A model generated the notes under the pieces. It was not told the origin of the DNA and did not search any database. It worked only from the letters and a program-made list of their open reading frames with translations. A stretch of 64,000 nucleotides of DNA from Epicoccum nigrum (Eukaryota > Ascomycota > Dothideomycetes > Pleosporales > Didymellaceae), in the NCBI GenBank assembly GCA_002116315.1, contig KZ107838.1, positions 1,046,576-1,110,575 of the forward strand, in the 5' to 3' direction. This document shows positions 23,185-33,642 of this stretch, piece after piece (position 1 is the stretch's first letter; the number at the start of each line of letters is the position of its first letter). Made by a program: the position numbers and the translations under genes.

Positions 23185-25143
23185 ATGGCATCGCTGACCG
23201 ACCTCTCCGCCGAGATTATATGCATGGTTATCGACGAGCTCCCTCCGAGTTCCCATTTCGAACTGGCATGCACCTGCCGGAGACTGGCGGCTGCTTCCCA
23301 ATACGTTCTCCGGCGCCATCAGGAAGCCCACCGAAGATTCCAAGTCGCATCTGATCTTGACCCCAGCGCAGTTCCACTGCTGCTACAGAGTGCATTCAGA
23401 GGCGATACCCTCGCAGCATGGCATGTGCGTTCCTTCGAAGTATGGCGAGACAGGACCACTTGGGCTGAATGGACAACGTACAGCCTGTACGCTCCCTGCC
23501 TAAAAGATCGAGGCGATGACGCCTCAGATATGGATATGTCAAGAATCCAGCCTTTATTTGAGTGTGTTCAAGAGTACATGCACTGGTTTGATGAGTACGC
23601 AGTCGAAGAGATCGACAGAGAAAAGGCCCAATCTCAAGTAGAATCCGGCCACGATGGGTTTCTCAAGGCGTTACTTTTCGCTAAGCTTCCCAGACTTCGA
23701 GATCTGAAGTTTGTTCCTCGAACGGCGGACAAAGCCAGTGGCTCTACACTGTGGTGGCTTAAGACCTTTTTATCTGCCTCTGGTGGGATTTGCTTCGAAA
23801 GACCGGCATATGAAGCCAATGATTCGAGCGAAGGCGTAAGCATTATTAGCAGTGAAGGAGTGGTAGATGATGGGTTTATAAGAGAGAGCTCTGAAGTTTA
23901 CGAAGGACTTTCACAAGAAAGCGAATTGGAACGCGAGTGGGAACGGGGATACGAGAAGCGGAAGCAAGACCAAGTACTTGAAGAGATGGAAAACATGGAC
24001 ATTTGTCGAGACGAGGACATCTCGGAGCAAGCCAGTGAGCCTGACAGCGGCCGCAGCGCAAGAGTTGGAATACTCGAACAGGCCGAGTCCAGCTCCTCAA
24101 CAGACGACGCTCCCAGATCTTTCGCCTCGCTACGGCGAGTGGCTATCGGTGTTGTATCGGGTACCTGGATGGATGATGAGGAGTATCCATGTGCCTTGGG
24201 CCTGATCGGACGCTTGTTGCTTCTGCCCAATCTCGATACATTATACTTCAATGGCCTGCGCTGCAATGGGGAAGACCACTTTCTAGAAGACGATGATACC
24301 ACCAGTCGCAGCGATAGCATGATCAGTATCCTTGATTATGACTGTGTTGATGTAGGTTCCTCATCTGTCAAACACATGTTCTTCGAAGGATTGGAATACG
24401 AACTAGACGGGGATGTCTCGGAGATACTCTTCCAGGCTCCTCGAAAATTGCTTACAGCTGCCTTTCGTGACAGCGGGCCTAGCAGTGACGATTTCCACAA
24501 TGCAAACCGCATCGTGCGCAATCTAGCCAAGGCACAAGGCTCGTCGCTACAATCTCTGATGTGGTACAATTTCAAGGAGATCAGAGGCGACAACAGTACG
24601 CTTTTTGAAGAGAACTGCTTCAAGAAATTCCAGGCACTGAAGCAGGTTTCTTTCAACGTGCAGGACCTACCACCGTGGTGGAATGAGTGTCATGGGTCGT
24701 TTGAAGGACCTGACGAAAACTATGTGAAATACGTAGCTGATACTTTTTCTACGACCTTGGAGCATCTACTTCTCTGGGGAGACGCAAACGCTCGAGACGA
24801 TAGCTATGAAGGCATGGTCCCAAATGGCCTTGTGCTTTTAGAGCGTGTCGTCATCGAGATGATCCGGCGTACCAGCAACCTCAAAGCTATTTTCTTGGAA
24901 GAAGTGGAGAACGCAACTAAACACGGGAGGGGTTCGACCTCCTTCGAGGAGGCTGTTGCCGTAGGTAGAGCAAAGGGAATTGACGTCCATACGAAGCGCA
25001 ATAGACCCGTGCTACGCGATGCCGGTTGTCCGGAACCGGTGGAGAAGTGGGATCTGAAGACGGGAAACTTCTCGGACAGACGGACAGGCAGTTGGGGGTT
25101 TGATCCTTACGTTGGGTGCAGGGTGTTTCGAAACCCATCGTGA
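23185..25143 (+). CDS. F-box protein, 652 aa
   Basis: A single intronless frame. The N-terminus is an F-box-like motif (about residues 4-40: LTDLSAEIICMVIDELPPSS, then LACTCRRLAAASQ). That would bind Skp1 and place the protein in an SCF ubiquitin ligase as a substrate receptor; the role is inferred from the family. Residues about 215-310 are an acidic, low-complexity insertion. The remaining regions have Leu-rich, irregular repeats like those of fungal F-box/LRR-like proteins (LIGRLLLLPNLDTLYFNGL, TTLEHLLLWGD, LERVVIEMIRRTSNLKAIFLEE). Such genes are often lineage-specific and fast-evolving. No substrate can be named. Confidence 0.85.
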   Translation: MASLTDLSAEIICMVIDELPPSSHFELACTCRRLAAASQYVLRRHQEAHRRFQVASDLDPSAVPLLLQSAFRGDTLAAWHVRSFEVWRDRTTWAEWTTYSLYAPCLKDRGDDASDMDMSRIQPLFECVQEYMHWFDEYAVEEIDREKAQSQVESGHDGFLKALLFAKLPRLRDLKFVPRTADKASGSTLWWLKTFLSASGGICFERPAYEANDSSEGVSIISSEGVVDDGFIRESSEVYEGLSQESELEREWERGYEKRKQDQVLEEMENMDICRDEDISEQASEPDSGRSARVGILEQAESSSSTDDAPRSFASLRRVAIGVVSGTWMDDEEYPCALGLIGRLLLLPNLDTLYFNGLRCNGEDHFLEDDDTTSRSDSMISILDYDCVDVGSSSVKHMFFEGLEYELDGDVSEILFQAPRKLLTAAFRDSGPSSDDFHNANRIVRNLAKAQGSSLQSLMWYNFKEIRGDNSTLFEENCFKKFQALKQVSFNVQDLPPWWNECHGSFEGPDENYVKYVADTFSTTLEHLLLWGDANARDDSYEGMVPNGLVLLERVVIEMIRRTSNLKAIFLEEVENATKHGRGSTSFEEAVAVGRAKGIDVHTKRNRPVLRDAGCPEPVEKWDLKTGNFSDRRTGSWGFDPYVGCRVFRNPS

Positions 25144-25189
25144 CCCTATCAGATACAGTCGCGAAGATACTCTTCTTAGTATACCTACT

Positions 25190-25415
25190 CTTGCGCGCCA
25201 AAGAAAGCCATAGGTAATGGGCTACTTCACAAAGCGCTCACTCGACAGCCACAAACTAAAATCAAATTCCGAAGACTAAGAGTGGAAAATAGTGAGAACT
25301 TTTCGTCTGCCTGGTCTTTTTGTAGTTCCCGGAGGTCTTAAAGTTACAGAGCCAAGGTATCTCTAATCTAAGTCAAGGACTTATCTGCACGTTTTTTCAA
25401 CGTGTAAGAGATCTG
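25190..25415. repeat. dispersed repeat, copy 1
   Basis: About 225 bases here align with about 230 bases at 63053-63280 in the same orientation. They share TCTTGCGCGCCAAAGAAAGC, GGCTACTTCACAA, AAGACTA, TGCCTG.CT.TTTTT.TAGT and ACGTG.AAGAGAT, in the same order. It begins about 45 bases after the F-box stop. It is non-coding. It could be a miniature element, a solo LTR remnant or another old repeat. Confidence 0.6.
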
Positions 25416-25662
25416 CTGCCCATGACAAGAGACGTCTGAGAGATTTCTCCTGTCTTTCCCCCCACGATGAGTATGATATGTATGTAAGAGGATCTACACA
25501 TACAAAGGTCTTTCGTAAAAATAGTTTTCGAACCTCAATTTATGCGCATGAGTTTCGTAGTATGGTTCCTTTTGAAGACTCCGGGAATAAATTGTATAGG
25601 CGTACCAGATACAACGTAACATATACATGCATTGAGTGGAGCAGTACGTGTGTTGGTGAACA

Positions 25663-27080
25663 TTAAGAAACAGTTGGTGTTACTGGTCCAAGGCCTTGTT
25701 GATCACAGGATAGGAGAGACTCAGCAGCGACTTCGACGCGATCATAGTGCAGTACCGAAAGCTTTTCGTCCAGATCGGCGATCAAAGATATGTCTGAACG
25801 CGTATCTGGATTCTCAAAGCCGCAGGCTGCGGCATAGACGTACTCTGCAGCAAGTTGCAGCCCTGGGAATGCTTCGGCCAAACCTGAGCTCTGTTCTGAT
25901 TATGTCTGGATCAGAGTTGTTGCTATCTCTCGTCTCTACCAACGCCAAGCACAGATCGAACGTGCGTGACAGAACTGCTAGATCCTTTGTGCCTTGGAGT
26001 GCTTCCATTGCGGCCCAAGTGGCGTGAGAAAAGTCGCTCTGGACTTGTCGCCGAAGCAGACACTCTGCATCTATTGGATTGGCGTTGCGAGGGGTTCGAT
26101 CTGGTATATGGCTCTTGTAGTTCAAAACCTCTGTATTGGTGATACACTCGTATGCGGAAGCTTTTGGTGATTACGGAGGTGTGGCATACAGGCTGTTGTC
26201 TTTACGCAGAAGGTCTGTGATACGATGTATATTACTGAGACCAAACAGCCTCTCGGCGTAGAAGACGAGCTGGGCATCAACATTTTTGCGTCGCCTGTCT
26301 TTGAGAGAAGAGGGTTCCAGATTGGTGCTGTTTTTTTCCCAAGAAACCATACGCTTGCAGTCTAACTTTTTCTAAAGTACCCACGAAGCGAGGGTGTAAG
26401 CCTGAGCATTGATGGGGCAACGGGATGAGAGGCAACGTAGTCGGTGCAGCAATGCATGGGCGCTTCGTTGGATCATTATTTTCTACCGTGTCACTCTCTA
26501 GTGGCCACTTGCTGGGCACGTCCGAACTTGGTAGTTGCTGTTGCAAACGACTGGGTTGCTCCAATGATAATGCTGTAGAGTGCAAGCGTGTAGCGTCTGT
26601 GGAAGGCGGTACGCTGAGAGGGAGCTGGCGGATATCAACCTCGCATGTTTGCAAGCGGCACGATTGTGTCGGCCTCAAGCGGGATACCTACGTCTACGGC
26701 AGGTCGATCTTCTAACAATAAATCCGATAAAGGATGTGTTTTGTTTACGCCGTCTGATACCTGGTCGCTCAAGTGTCCTGGACAGAATCCGGCCCAGGAT
26801 GTTGGACTGAATCATGAGAAGGCAGGACGCCTACAGCAGAGGTGTCGCATATGGTACCCATCGATGATGGGCGAAGCCAAACATCATAAGGACGACTGAG
26901 TTGATCCTGAATCTCGCCTAAACTTTGTACAAGGCCTACAATATGCCTAGTGGTGTCGGCTACGGACACAGCCCCTGATTGCAAATTGGCAAGCTCCTGG
27001 TGTACGATGTCTAAGACGGCATACAGCAGCCCCTTCGTCTAAATCTGCACTTTCTGATCGAGGCAGCCGAGAGTCTCACC
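25663..27080 (-). pseudogene. decayed protein-coding gene
   Basis: Reading the minus strand from about 26300 gives a coherent protein (VDAQLVFYAERLFGLSNIH, AECLLRRQVQSDFSHATWAA, LAVLSRTFDLCLALVETRD). It is broken by an in-frame TAA near 26170 and a one-base frameshift near 25885, after which AEAFPGLQLAAEYVYAAACG continues to a stop at 25663. A further in-frame stop lies near 26360. An upstream fragment at 26984-26769 (GAVSVADTTRHIVGLVQSLG) may belong to the same gene. I see no splice sites that repair all the lesions. The original function is not recognised. The dispersed repeat at 25190-25415 flanks its 3' side. Confidence 0.55.
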
Positions 27081-27946
27081 TATGAGCAGGCAAAATTCTT
27101 AAATGTGAGAGTTGGGCAGACATGAAGATGTCTGGACTGGCCTCGCGGGTGGGAGACGCGTGCGTGTGGCCTGTAGTCTGCACAGTAGGCGTGATGCATC
27201 GATCGTTTGCAAGCAAGGGGTGCTGCTGGGGCATGATTGTGGCTTTGAAGATCGGGTATGGTGCAATTGGGTGGTAAAACGTAAGAGGTCCTGCCGCCAA
27301 TTGCGTGCTGGGAGCGCTCTTCTGGCTGTTGTGAGGCACGACGCTCGCGTGAATACGACCTCCACACCTCCCAAGCGCGTCGTGTCGCACACCCCGCCTC
27401 AAGGATAACCCCTCTGCTCCTTCCCACTTTCTCCCGTCTTATCACTCCCCATCGCGTACTAACGAGCCAATCAGCATTCTTCCTCACCACTCTCCGGGGA
27501 TGTAGCGTTAGTATAATGCTCCATGCGGCTAGCGGTCTTGCGGGCATAATACCATCAGACGAGTCTTGAAACCAAACTCCAGGGGCGTTTCAGCTGTCAG
27601 TCGCGCGCCTCGAACGGGTCCCGAACGTCAGCCATCGATCGAATACAAAATGGACGATTGCTCGTTCACATTCGCGTGCGAGAAACGGCTTGTGCGACTC
27701 CATATCTTTTATCTGCGTTTACTTTTATCGTCGCTCCTTAGCTTGACGCAGATTCAGCCCTGCAGTGTGCTGTGTAACACTACTCCATCCACGTTTCGAG
27801 GTCGTCCAATTGCTTTTTGACCACGCCTGCACACTGCACGCGAAATTACACCGCCTGGGAGTTCTTTTTCGGACCTTATGTTCGAGGTGTCATCTCGAAA
27901 ATCTGTTTACCGCTTTGCGACTTGAGCAAAAACCGCTTCAGACACC
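27081..27946. other. intergenic region
   Basis: Overlapping short frames on both strands show no features. The last 200 bases are pyrimidine-rich and probably the leader of the gene at 27947. Confidence 0.45.
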
Positions 27947-28558
27947 ATGTGGATTTTGGACTTTGCCTCGAAGCTTGGCTTTTTTATTTCATACGTCCTC
28001 ACTTTCTTCCTGGTGCTCGAAGTCGTGAGACTAGCCTGCACAGATGTAACCAAGCGGGAGGCAGAGAGACTGCTAGATGCCTATACCCGGGGGAGAGAAC
28101 AGGAAAAGAAGTACGAGCAGAGTTATACACTCCCTGTAGAAGAGCTGGAGCGCGAACTAGAGGCACATTCTGTTGTGAACGAACCAGTGCAGCTGCCGCA
28201 AACACCGCCGCGTCGCACGCACACAACAGGACTGCGTCGCACACCGACCTCCGAGCGAACGCTCGTCAGTGAAGAAAAGGACAAGAGGAAACGCTCGCAG
28301 ACGCCAACGCGTCGTCTACGCAAACGAAGCGATACGCTGACTTCGACCGGGTCGGCTGAATCTCGTCATTCGGTGCGGTCGAAGAGCTCTAGGGAGTCAT
28401 CTGAGTCAAGACGCTCGTCAAGATCTCACAGGGATAGCTCGCCTGAATCTAGCACATCGAAGTCATCAAGTCAACATGCTAATCCTGGGATCAGGAGGAT
28501 GAAAGATGCTCAGGGTGCATCATTATCACTCCACCGGCTGCTGAGACAGAAGGCGTGA
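27947..28558 (+). CDS. small single-pass membrane protein with Arg/Ser-rich tail, 203 aa
   Basis: The ATG sits after a good leader (GACACCATG). The N-terminus is a signal-anchor: WILDFASKLGFFISYVLTFF and LVLEVVRLA, about residues 2-31. A charged helix (KREAERLLDAYTRGREQEKKYEQ) and an acidic segment follow. About 100 residues rich in Arg, Ser and Thr (RSQTPTRRLRKRSDT, SSRESSESRRSSRSHRDSS) come next, typical of a disordered, heavily phosphorylated tail. It has no stop or intron problems. No family is recognised. Endoplasmic-reticulum or plasma-membrane anchoring with a cytosolic tail is inferred. Confidence 0.65.
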   Translation: MWILDFASKLGFFISYVLTFFLVLEVVRLACTDVTKREAERLLDAYTRGREQEKKYEQSYTLPVEELERELEAHSVVNEPVQLPQTPPRRTHTTGLRRTPTSERTLVSEEKDKRKRSQTPTRRLRKRSDTLTSTGSAESRHSVRSKSSRESSESRRSSRSHRDSSPESSTSKSSSQHANPGIRRMKDAQGASLSLHRLLRQKA

Positions 28559-28815
28559 AGAGTTAAGAAGGCGGTTCGACTGGACGATGCTTATACCCGG
28601 GCACCCTGGTGGTGATTAATGACTTTACGACTTTACGAACTGCGTTCGGTTGGTACGGTAGCTTAAAGCCGATGAGAAACGTAGAGCGATGAATGAAGAC
28701 AGGCTACAATTAGTACCTGCAGCATGCTAGGCAGTAACGACTTTTGGGTATCATGAATACAAACCCGCAACGGAACCCAATGCAACGCAATGCAATGCGA
28801 TCAACCAACAGCCAG

Positions 28816-29874
28816 CTACAAGCCCGGCACTCCCTCCAGACCTCCAATCTCCTTGCTGAACTTGTCCCAGTCTACACCCTGCTCTTCAAACATCTTCTTG
28901 ACCTTATCTGCAGCTGCGACTTGTCGCTCCTGAGTGAAGCCTCCAGGAGCGTTACTCTCGTATTGGATGAGCTCAACCCATCTGAAGAATAGGCTCTCTT
29001 TGCCCATTTCTGTGAGCTTGTCCTTAATTGCGATGACCTTTTCTCTTGCCTCAGCCTCGTTGGGCTCATTGACATCGAGCACGCCGCAATTCCACACAGC
29101 CCACTGCCCCTCATCCTTCTCCTTGTCGCCAACATAGACAAGCACGCACTTCTTCAGCAAGTCTGCAGCGATATCTTTCTTGTCCAGCAATTTCGTTGCA
29201 GCGATCATGCCATAGAAATCGAGGTCGAAATCTCCGTCCATGAGCAGGTAGCCAGTCTTCTCCTTGAGTCGCTGCGGATCCACAGCGGGCAGAATTCTCG
29301 TTTTGAAGAAAGGGCTCTCCTCGCCCGCCTTGCCGGTGCTACCCTCGGCCTCTCCGAGCAAGTCCTTCGCGCCCCATCCCCGGCTCTGCCTCACATATAC
29401 CTCTTCATCTCTGAACCCCACAGTCCACCTCCACCGCACCGGATTGCCTGGTGCCTCGAGGAAGAAGCCATACGGCCAAGGCGCAACAACCACGATCAAC
29501 ACGTAGTCGATAAAGAAGGTGAGCATACGCTGCATGACCTTCCATATCAGCCCGGGCCATGTCTGCTCAGCGTAGTATATTGTTGTGTAATTTGCATGTC
29601 CGCTCAGCGACGCGAGGATGTTGTAGTAGAATGGGATAATGGCGTAGGCGCGCCAGACGAGAAGGGCGGCGATGGTGAGATTGAGCCCCACGGGTACGCT
29701 GAAGATGCGCTTCTTGAGGGTCGCGGGCTGAGTGTCGGTGTGGATTATGTAAACGGTCGAGCGGTCGAAGGTCTCAAGAAGGGGTGTGAGGGAGGCATGG
29801 GCGGGGGAGAATGGAGGCGGGATAGAATTTTTGGCAGGCTTCGCCGACGCTTTCTGCTTTGCTTTGGGTGGCAT
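28816..29874 (-). CDS. fungal membrane protein of unknown function, about 352 aa
   Basis: I chose the ATG at about 29874 (MPPKAKQKASAKPAKN). The frame stays open further 5' to about 30015, but that part looks like leader. After a basic N-terminus there are two hydrophobic regions: LNLTIAALLVWRAYAIIPFYYNILASL at about residues 65-95 and MLTFFIDYVLIVVVAPWPYGFFL at about 120-145. The rest is soluble and charged (VDPQRLKEKTGYLLMDGDFD, AADLLKKCVLVYVGDKEKDE, FFRWVELIQYESNAPGGFT), reading as one conserved globular domain. It looks like a conserved ascomycete protein, but I cannot name the family. No intron is needed. Confidence 0.75.
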   Translation of the reverse strand: MPPKAKQKASAKPAKNSIPPPFSPAHASLTPLLETFDRSTVYIIHTDTQPATLKKRIFSVPVGLNLTIAALLVWRAYAIIPFYYNILASLSGHANYTTIYYAEQTWPGLIWKVMQRMLTFFIDYVLIVVVAPWPYGFFLEAPGNPVRWRWTVGFRDEEVYVRQSRGWGAKDLLGEAEGSTGKAGEESPFFKTRILPAVDPQRLKEKTGYLLMDGDFDLDFYGMIAATKLLDKKDIAADLLKKCVLVYVGDKEKDEGQWAVWNCGVLDVNEPNEAEAREKVIAIKDKLTEMGKESLFFRWVELIQYESNAPGGFTQERQVAAADKVKKMFEEQGVDWDKFSKEIGGLEGVPGL

Positions 29875-31167
29875 CTTGGTGCTCTTGGAGAGATGTTGTG
29901 TGCCAATTGCTGTATGACGTGGATGCTGATGTTTGCTGTCTTCGGCAAGGCCTCGGTGGAAGACGGCCCGCACCGGAGGACGCGACGTAAGCATGCGAGC
30001 AGGTGTGTTCAGCATGGACGCGACTTGGCATCATATCAGTCTCCAAGGGCCTTGCCTCGCCTGCTTGCAGCAATGCAGCGTACATAGATGCATGCTGGTC
30101 GGGAAGAGGCTAGCATGCATGTCGTGAACTGGCAAGTGCTATGTAAGGAGGCTGGAAACTGCAAGTTACAACATATATGTAATCGCTGTCCCCGCCCTAC
30201 TCTGAATTCTCTCCAGTTCACCAATCAATCCTTCTCTGTTCTTGCCGAAGCCCTTAACGTTTGTCGATGTCTTGAAAGTTGATGCCACCTCCATGCCTTA
30301 CTTCAAGAGCTGCGTGCAACGCGTCCCAGCGTGGCATGTGCGACCTTACCAATGAACACCACCTTGCTGACTGCACGGCCTTTGGCTGTGCTCAGAACTT
30401 GTCGCACCTATATCTGCATCCTGATCACAAACAACGTTTGCTGCTGACGACCACTCCTCACATCATAGGCATCCCTCGCAGGTGTCGGTGGTTCGGAGCA
30501 CCGACATGGTCAGGCTGGGGCCGCGTTGATCAACATCAACCATCCGGCAGCACTGAGGAGAGCCGGTTCAACCGTCACAACGTCAACACATGCGTGCCGG
30601 CCAGGATCGCTTATGGCACCATCATGATTGGAGTCATCTGAAGTCATCTGGAGTCATCACAGACATAGCTGTGGAGTTCTATATTCAGCAAAGATGACTG
30701 ACTTGATGGAATCAGCCATGCTTCAGTCAGTTGCCCGGTACTGCGAATTCACCATCTCAAGTCCAAAAAACAATCTGTAAATTGCATTCGAGACATGGAG
30801 CACCCTGTAGATCCTGCATATAGCGCACCCACAGGACATGTGTTTGCGGGTGGCGTTCACTGACACTGCCCTGATGCCGTTAGCTCTCATGCTGTCCACC
30901 CAACTCGGCTGACTGGGCCACCGAGCTACTGTGGTTCAGCTGCAACAAGCTCTATCCTACCAATTGGAACTATACCCTCAATGATGGATGTCGTCTGTGC
31001 ACAGCCGTCATCCTTGGTGCTGATCCGGTACCCTAGCTCTAAGCCATGCGTAAGTCTATTGAGTTGATATACGTAGGACACCCATTGCTCGCACGCCTGT
31101 CAAGTTTGTTAGTTGGTATCTTGTTGCTTGTTCACAGACTCTTTGTCTGTGATTCTCATACTCGAGA
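29875..31167. other. intergenic region
   Basis: This 1.3 kb region lies between the divergent starts at 29874 (minus) and 31168 (plus). I see no gene. A short tandem GGAGTCATC/GAAGTCATC repeat (three units) lies near 30630-30658. Confidence 0.5.
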
Positions 31168-33516
31168 TGTCAACAGCTCCGAATACCAGTGGACCCCCAT
31201 CAGTGAGTAAAGCGAAACTCGGTCGTACCATAACTAACACCTGTTCAGGGCCAACAAGGTCGTGGGGGCCCTCCGTACGCACCTACACATGCTGGTCTTG
31301 GAGGTACTCCAGATGTGATCCCAGACATTCCCATCACGGTCATCTTGCTCGTCATTTATCTGACGTTCGGCATTGTACATCTGAAGATTCTCAAGGGCAA
31401 CAAAGGCCGAGGGCATAAGTTTATCTTCAATGGCGCACTTATGGGTATTTCTCAACTTTACAAATGGTGATCTCACGGCAACTGACAACGACCAGGTCTC
31501 TGCAAGATTCGAGTAATCACGATGTGCTTGAGGATAGCATGGTCTTTGCACAAACGCAACGTCGGACTTGCAATGGCAGCGCAAATTTTCACCTACGCCG
31601 GCACTATCATTCTGTACATGATCAACTGGTTCTTTACACAGCGCGTGGTACGCGCGCAACACACGAAACTTGGATGGTCGATGCCTTACCGCATTTTCCA
31701 CCGGGGCTCGCTCGCCTTGTTGGTCATCAGTCTACTCATGATCATAGTCACGTCAATTTGGCAATCCTTCACGTTAAACACAAACTCTCTCCGCATCTTC
31801 CGGAACTTTCAACTTGCCGGCCAGACCTACTTCACTTGGCTCGCCTTCGCACCAATTATTTTCGTTCTTATCTCCTTGGTCATCCCACGTCATGAGATTG
31901 ACAAGTTTGGAGCCGGCCGTCTCAGGGTCAATATCACGATTTTGTTAATCGGTGCGACTGTCATCTCCATAGGGCAAATCTTTCGCTGCGTTACCACCTG
32001 GTTGCCTCCTTCCCCATTACGAAACGCTCAAGGCCAATTCCAGGATCCACCGTGGTACTTCCAAAAGGTCTGCTTCTATGTATTCAACTTTGTCACTGAA
32101 GTCATTGTCATTGGCATGTACGCTCTTGTGCGTGTCGATCTTCGTTTCTACGTACCAGATGGTGCAAAGCGCGCAGGAGACTACAGCCGCAGCAGTGTCA
32201 ATGTCCATGACAGCGAGAAGAAGCCTCGTAGAAGCGTCATATCCACCTATTCGAACGGCTCCAATGAAACGCTACACTCATATCAGACTTCGATCTTCGA
32301 GGACTCTGGAACTCTGGCTGATTCCCTTCGGTACCCATCTTCAACTCTGACGATTGACGAGAAGACTGGAGCATGGAAGGTCAAGCGCGCATCCGGTTCT
32401 TTCGTATCTAGTCCACGCTCTTCCACTGGATCGCAGCCTTCGATGTGGCTGGACAGGACTACAATGGCAGAGAACGATATTCCCCCCGTTCCTGCGATTC
32501 CAAACAGAACGAGCTGGCCGCTAAGCACATCCTCCCCATATCCCAATGACTCGATTTCTAAATTGGAACACAGAAATCCGTCGTCAAAGAGGAGCTCTCC
32601 CTCTCATCAGTACGAACTTAAGAATCATGTTTTCAACGATCAAGACATGGGTGACGCAGTTCAGTCTGCGCTGAACAGACTCGAAAGTAACAGCGACAAG
32701 AAGAGCAAGCGCAGGACAAGATCACCACCACCTGGATACGACGACGGTGCCGCCGCCAATGCGACTGGACATTCACCAACCGATAATAAGTACACACACT
32801 TTTCGCGACCGAACTCTCTTGATGTTAAAGGGGAAGCCGTTAAGGAAAAGAGACGAAGAAACACTACTCACCCCATGGTTGTCACCAAAGACGGCCGCAA
32901 AATCCTACGGAAAACAAGACAAAAATCCCCAAGCGAAGACGTCTCCATCCGACACGTCGCGTCCTCGCCCACTTATCCCCCCGAGGCTCACATGCCCACA
33001 CACATGATGTCCGGCGCGAGGGACGGCCCTTCTTCCATGCCCGAGCCCATTTCGGCATTGCCATCTCAACCCGCAGCGCCCAGTTCGCAGCGCTCATCCA
33101 GCCTCGAGATCATCACGCTCACCAAGCGTCTGTCTGAACCGAACAGCAGCCCGCGCGTCCTCGACCTCAGCGGCCGTCCTAAGCAGGAAAGCACGCCCGT
33201 CTCGGGATGCACGTCGCGCTCCAACTCGCTACACAGGGATCCGCGCGAACACGCGCACAGTGCCTCAGTCGCAAGCCCCAAGAGCCACCACGTGCTGGGC
33301 ATCGCGCAGCAGGCAGGGCCTTCGTCGGGAGCCGCGACGCCCGGACTCCAGGCACCCGGTGTCGTGTCCAGGATCGGCACCGTGTCGTCTTCTATCTATA
33401 GCACCTCGACGACGAGCTCGGATCGGAGGGAGGCGGTCAGAGCAGAGGAGGAGTTCCGTAAATTCAGCTATGAGGCTGAGTCCGAGGATGAGGAGAAGAG
33501 GGGGAGATCCGAGTGA
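31168..33516 (+). CDS. DUF3112-type seven-helix membrane protein (family C GPCR-like of fungal annotations), about 750 aa
   Basis: Three exons were inferred: 31168-31203, about 31250-31444, and 31496-33516, with GTGAGT and GTATTT donors. The N-terminus is short and Pro/Gly-rich. Seven hydrophobic helices follow in the first 300 residues (ITVILLVIYLTFGIVHLKIL, AAQIFTYAGTIILYMINWFF, ALLVISLLMIIVTSIW, TWLAFAPIIFVLISLV, ITILLIGATVISIGQIFRC, VFNFVTEVIVIGMYALVRVD). The pattern fits the fungal DUF3112 family, often labelled family C-like G-protein-coupled receptor; assignment is from memory of the family. The C-terminal 430 residues are disordered, Ser/Pro-rich and basic, a likely cytosolic regulatory tail. 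Ligand and G-protein coupling are unknown. Confidence 0.8.
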
Positions 33517-33642
33517 GATGACATGGTGGTGACGCTTGGAGCTTGACGTATATGTGACCTACATAGTTTGGCTTGCTTTTCTTTTGTGTATAAGTGTGTT
33601 CTCTAGCGATATTACTTCTTTGCCTCCATTTATAGAGAGTAT

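Noticed and set aside
25190..25415. Intact transposon
   Set aside because: No transposase frame or clear terminal repeats are visible; only a short non-coding repeat can be supported.
21103..27080. A biosynthetic gene cluster in the accessory block
   Set aside because: There is no backbone synthase, P450 or cluster-type transporter; the block holds a CorA-like gene, an F-box gene and a pseudogene.
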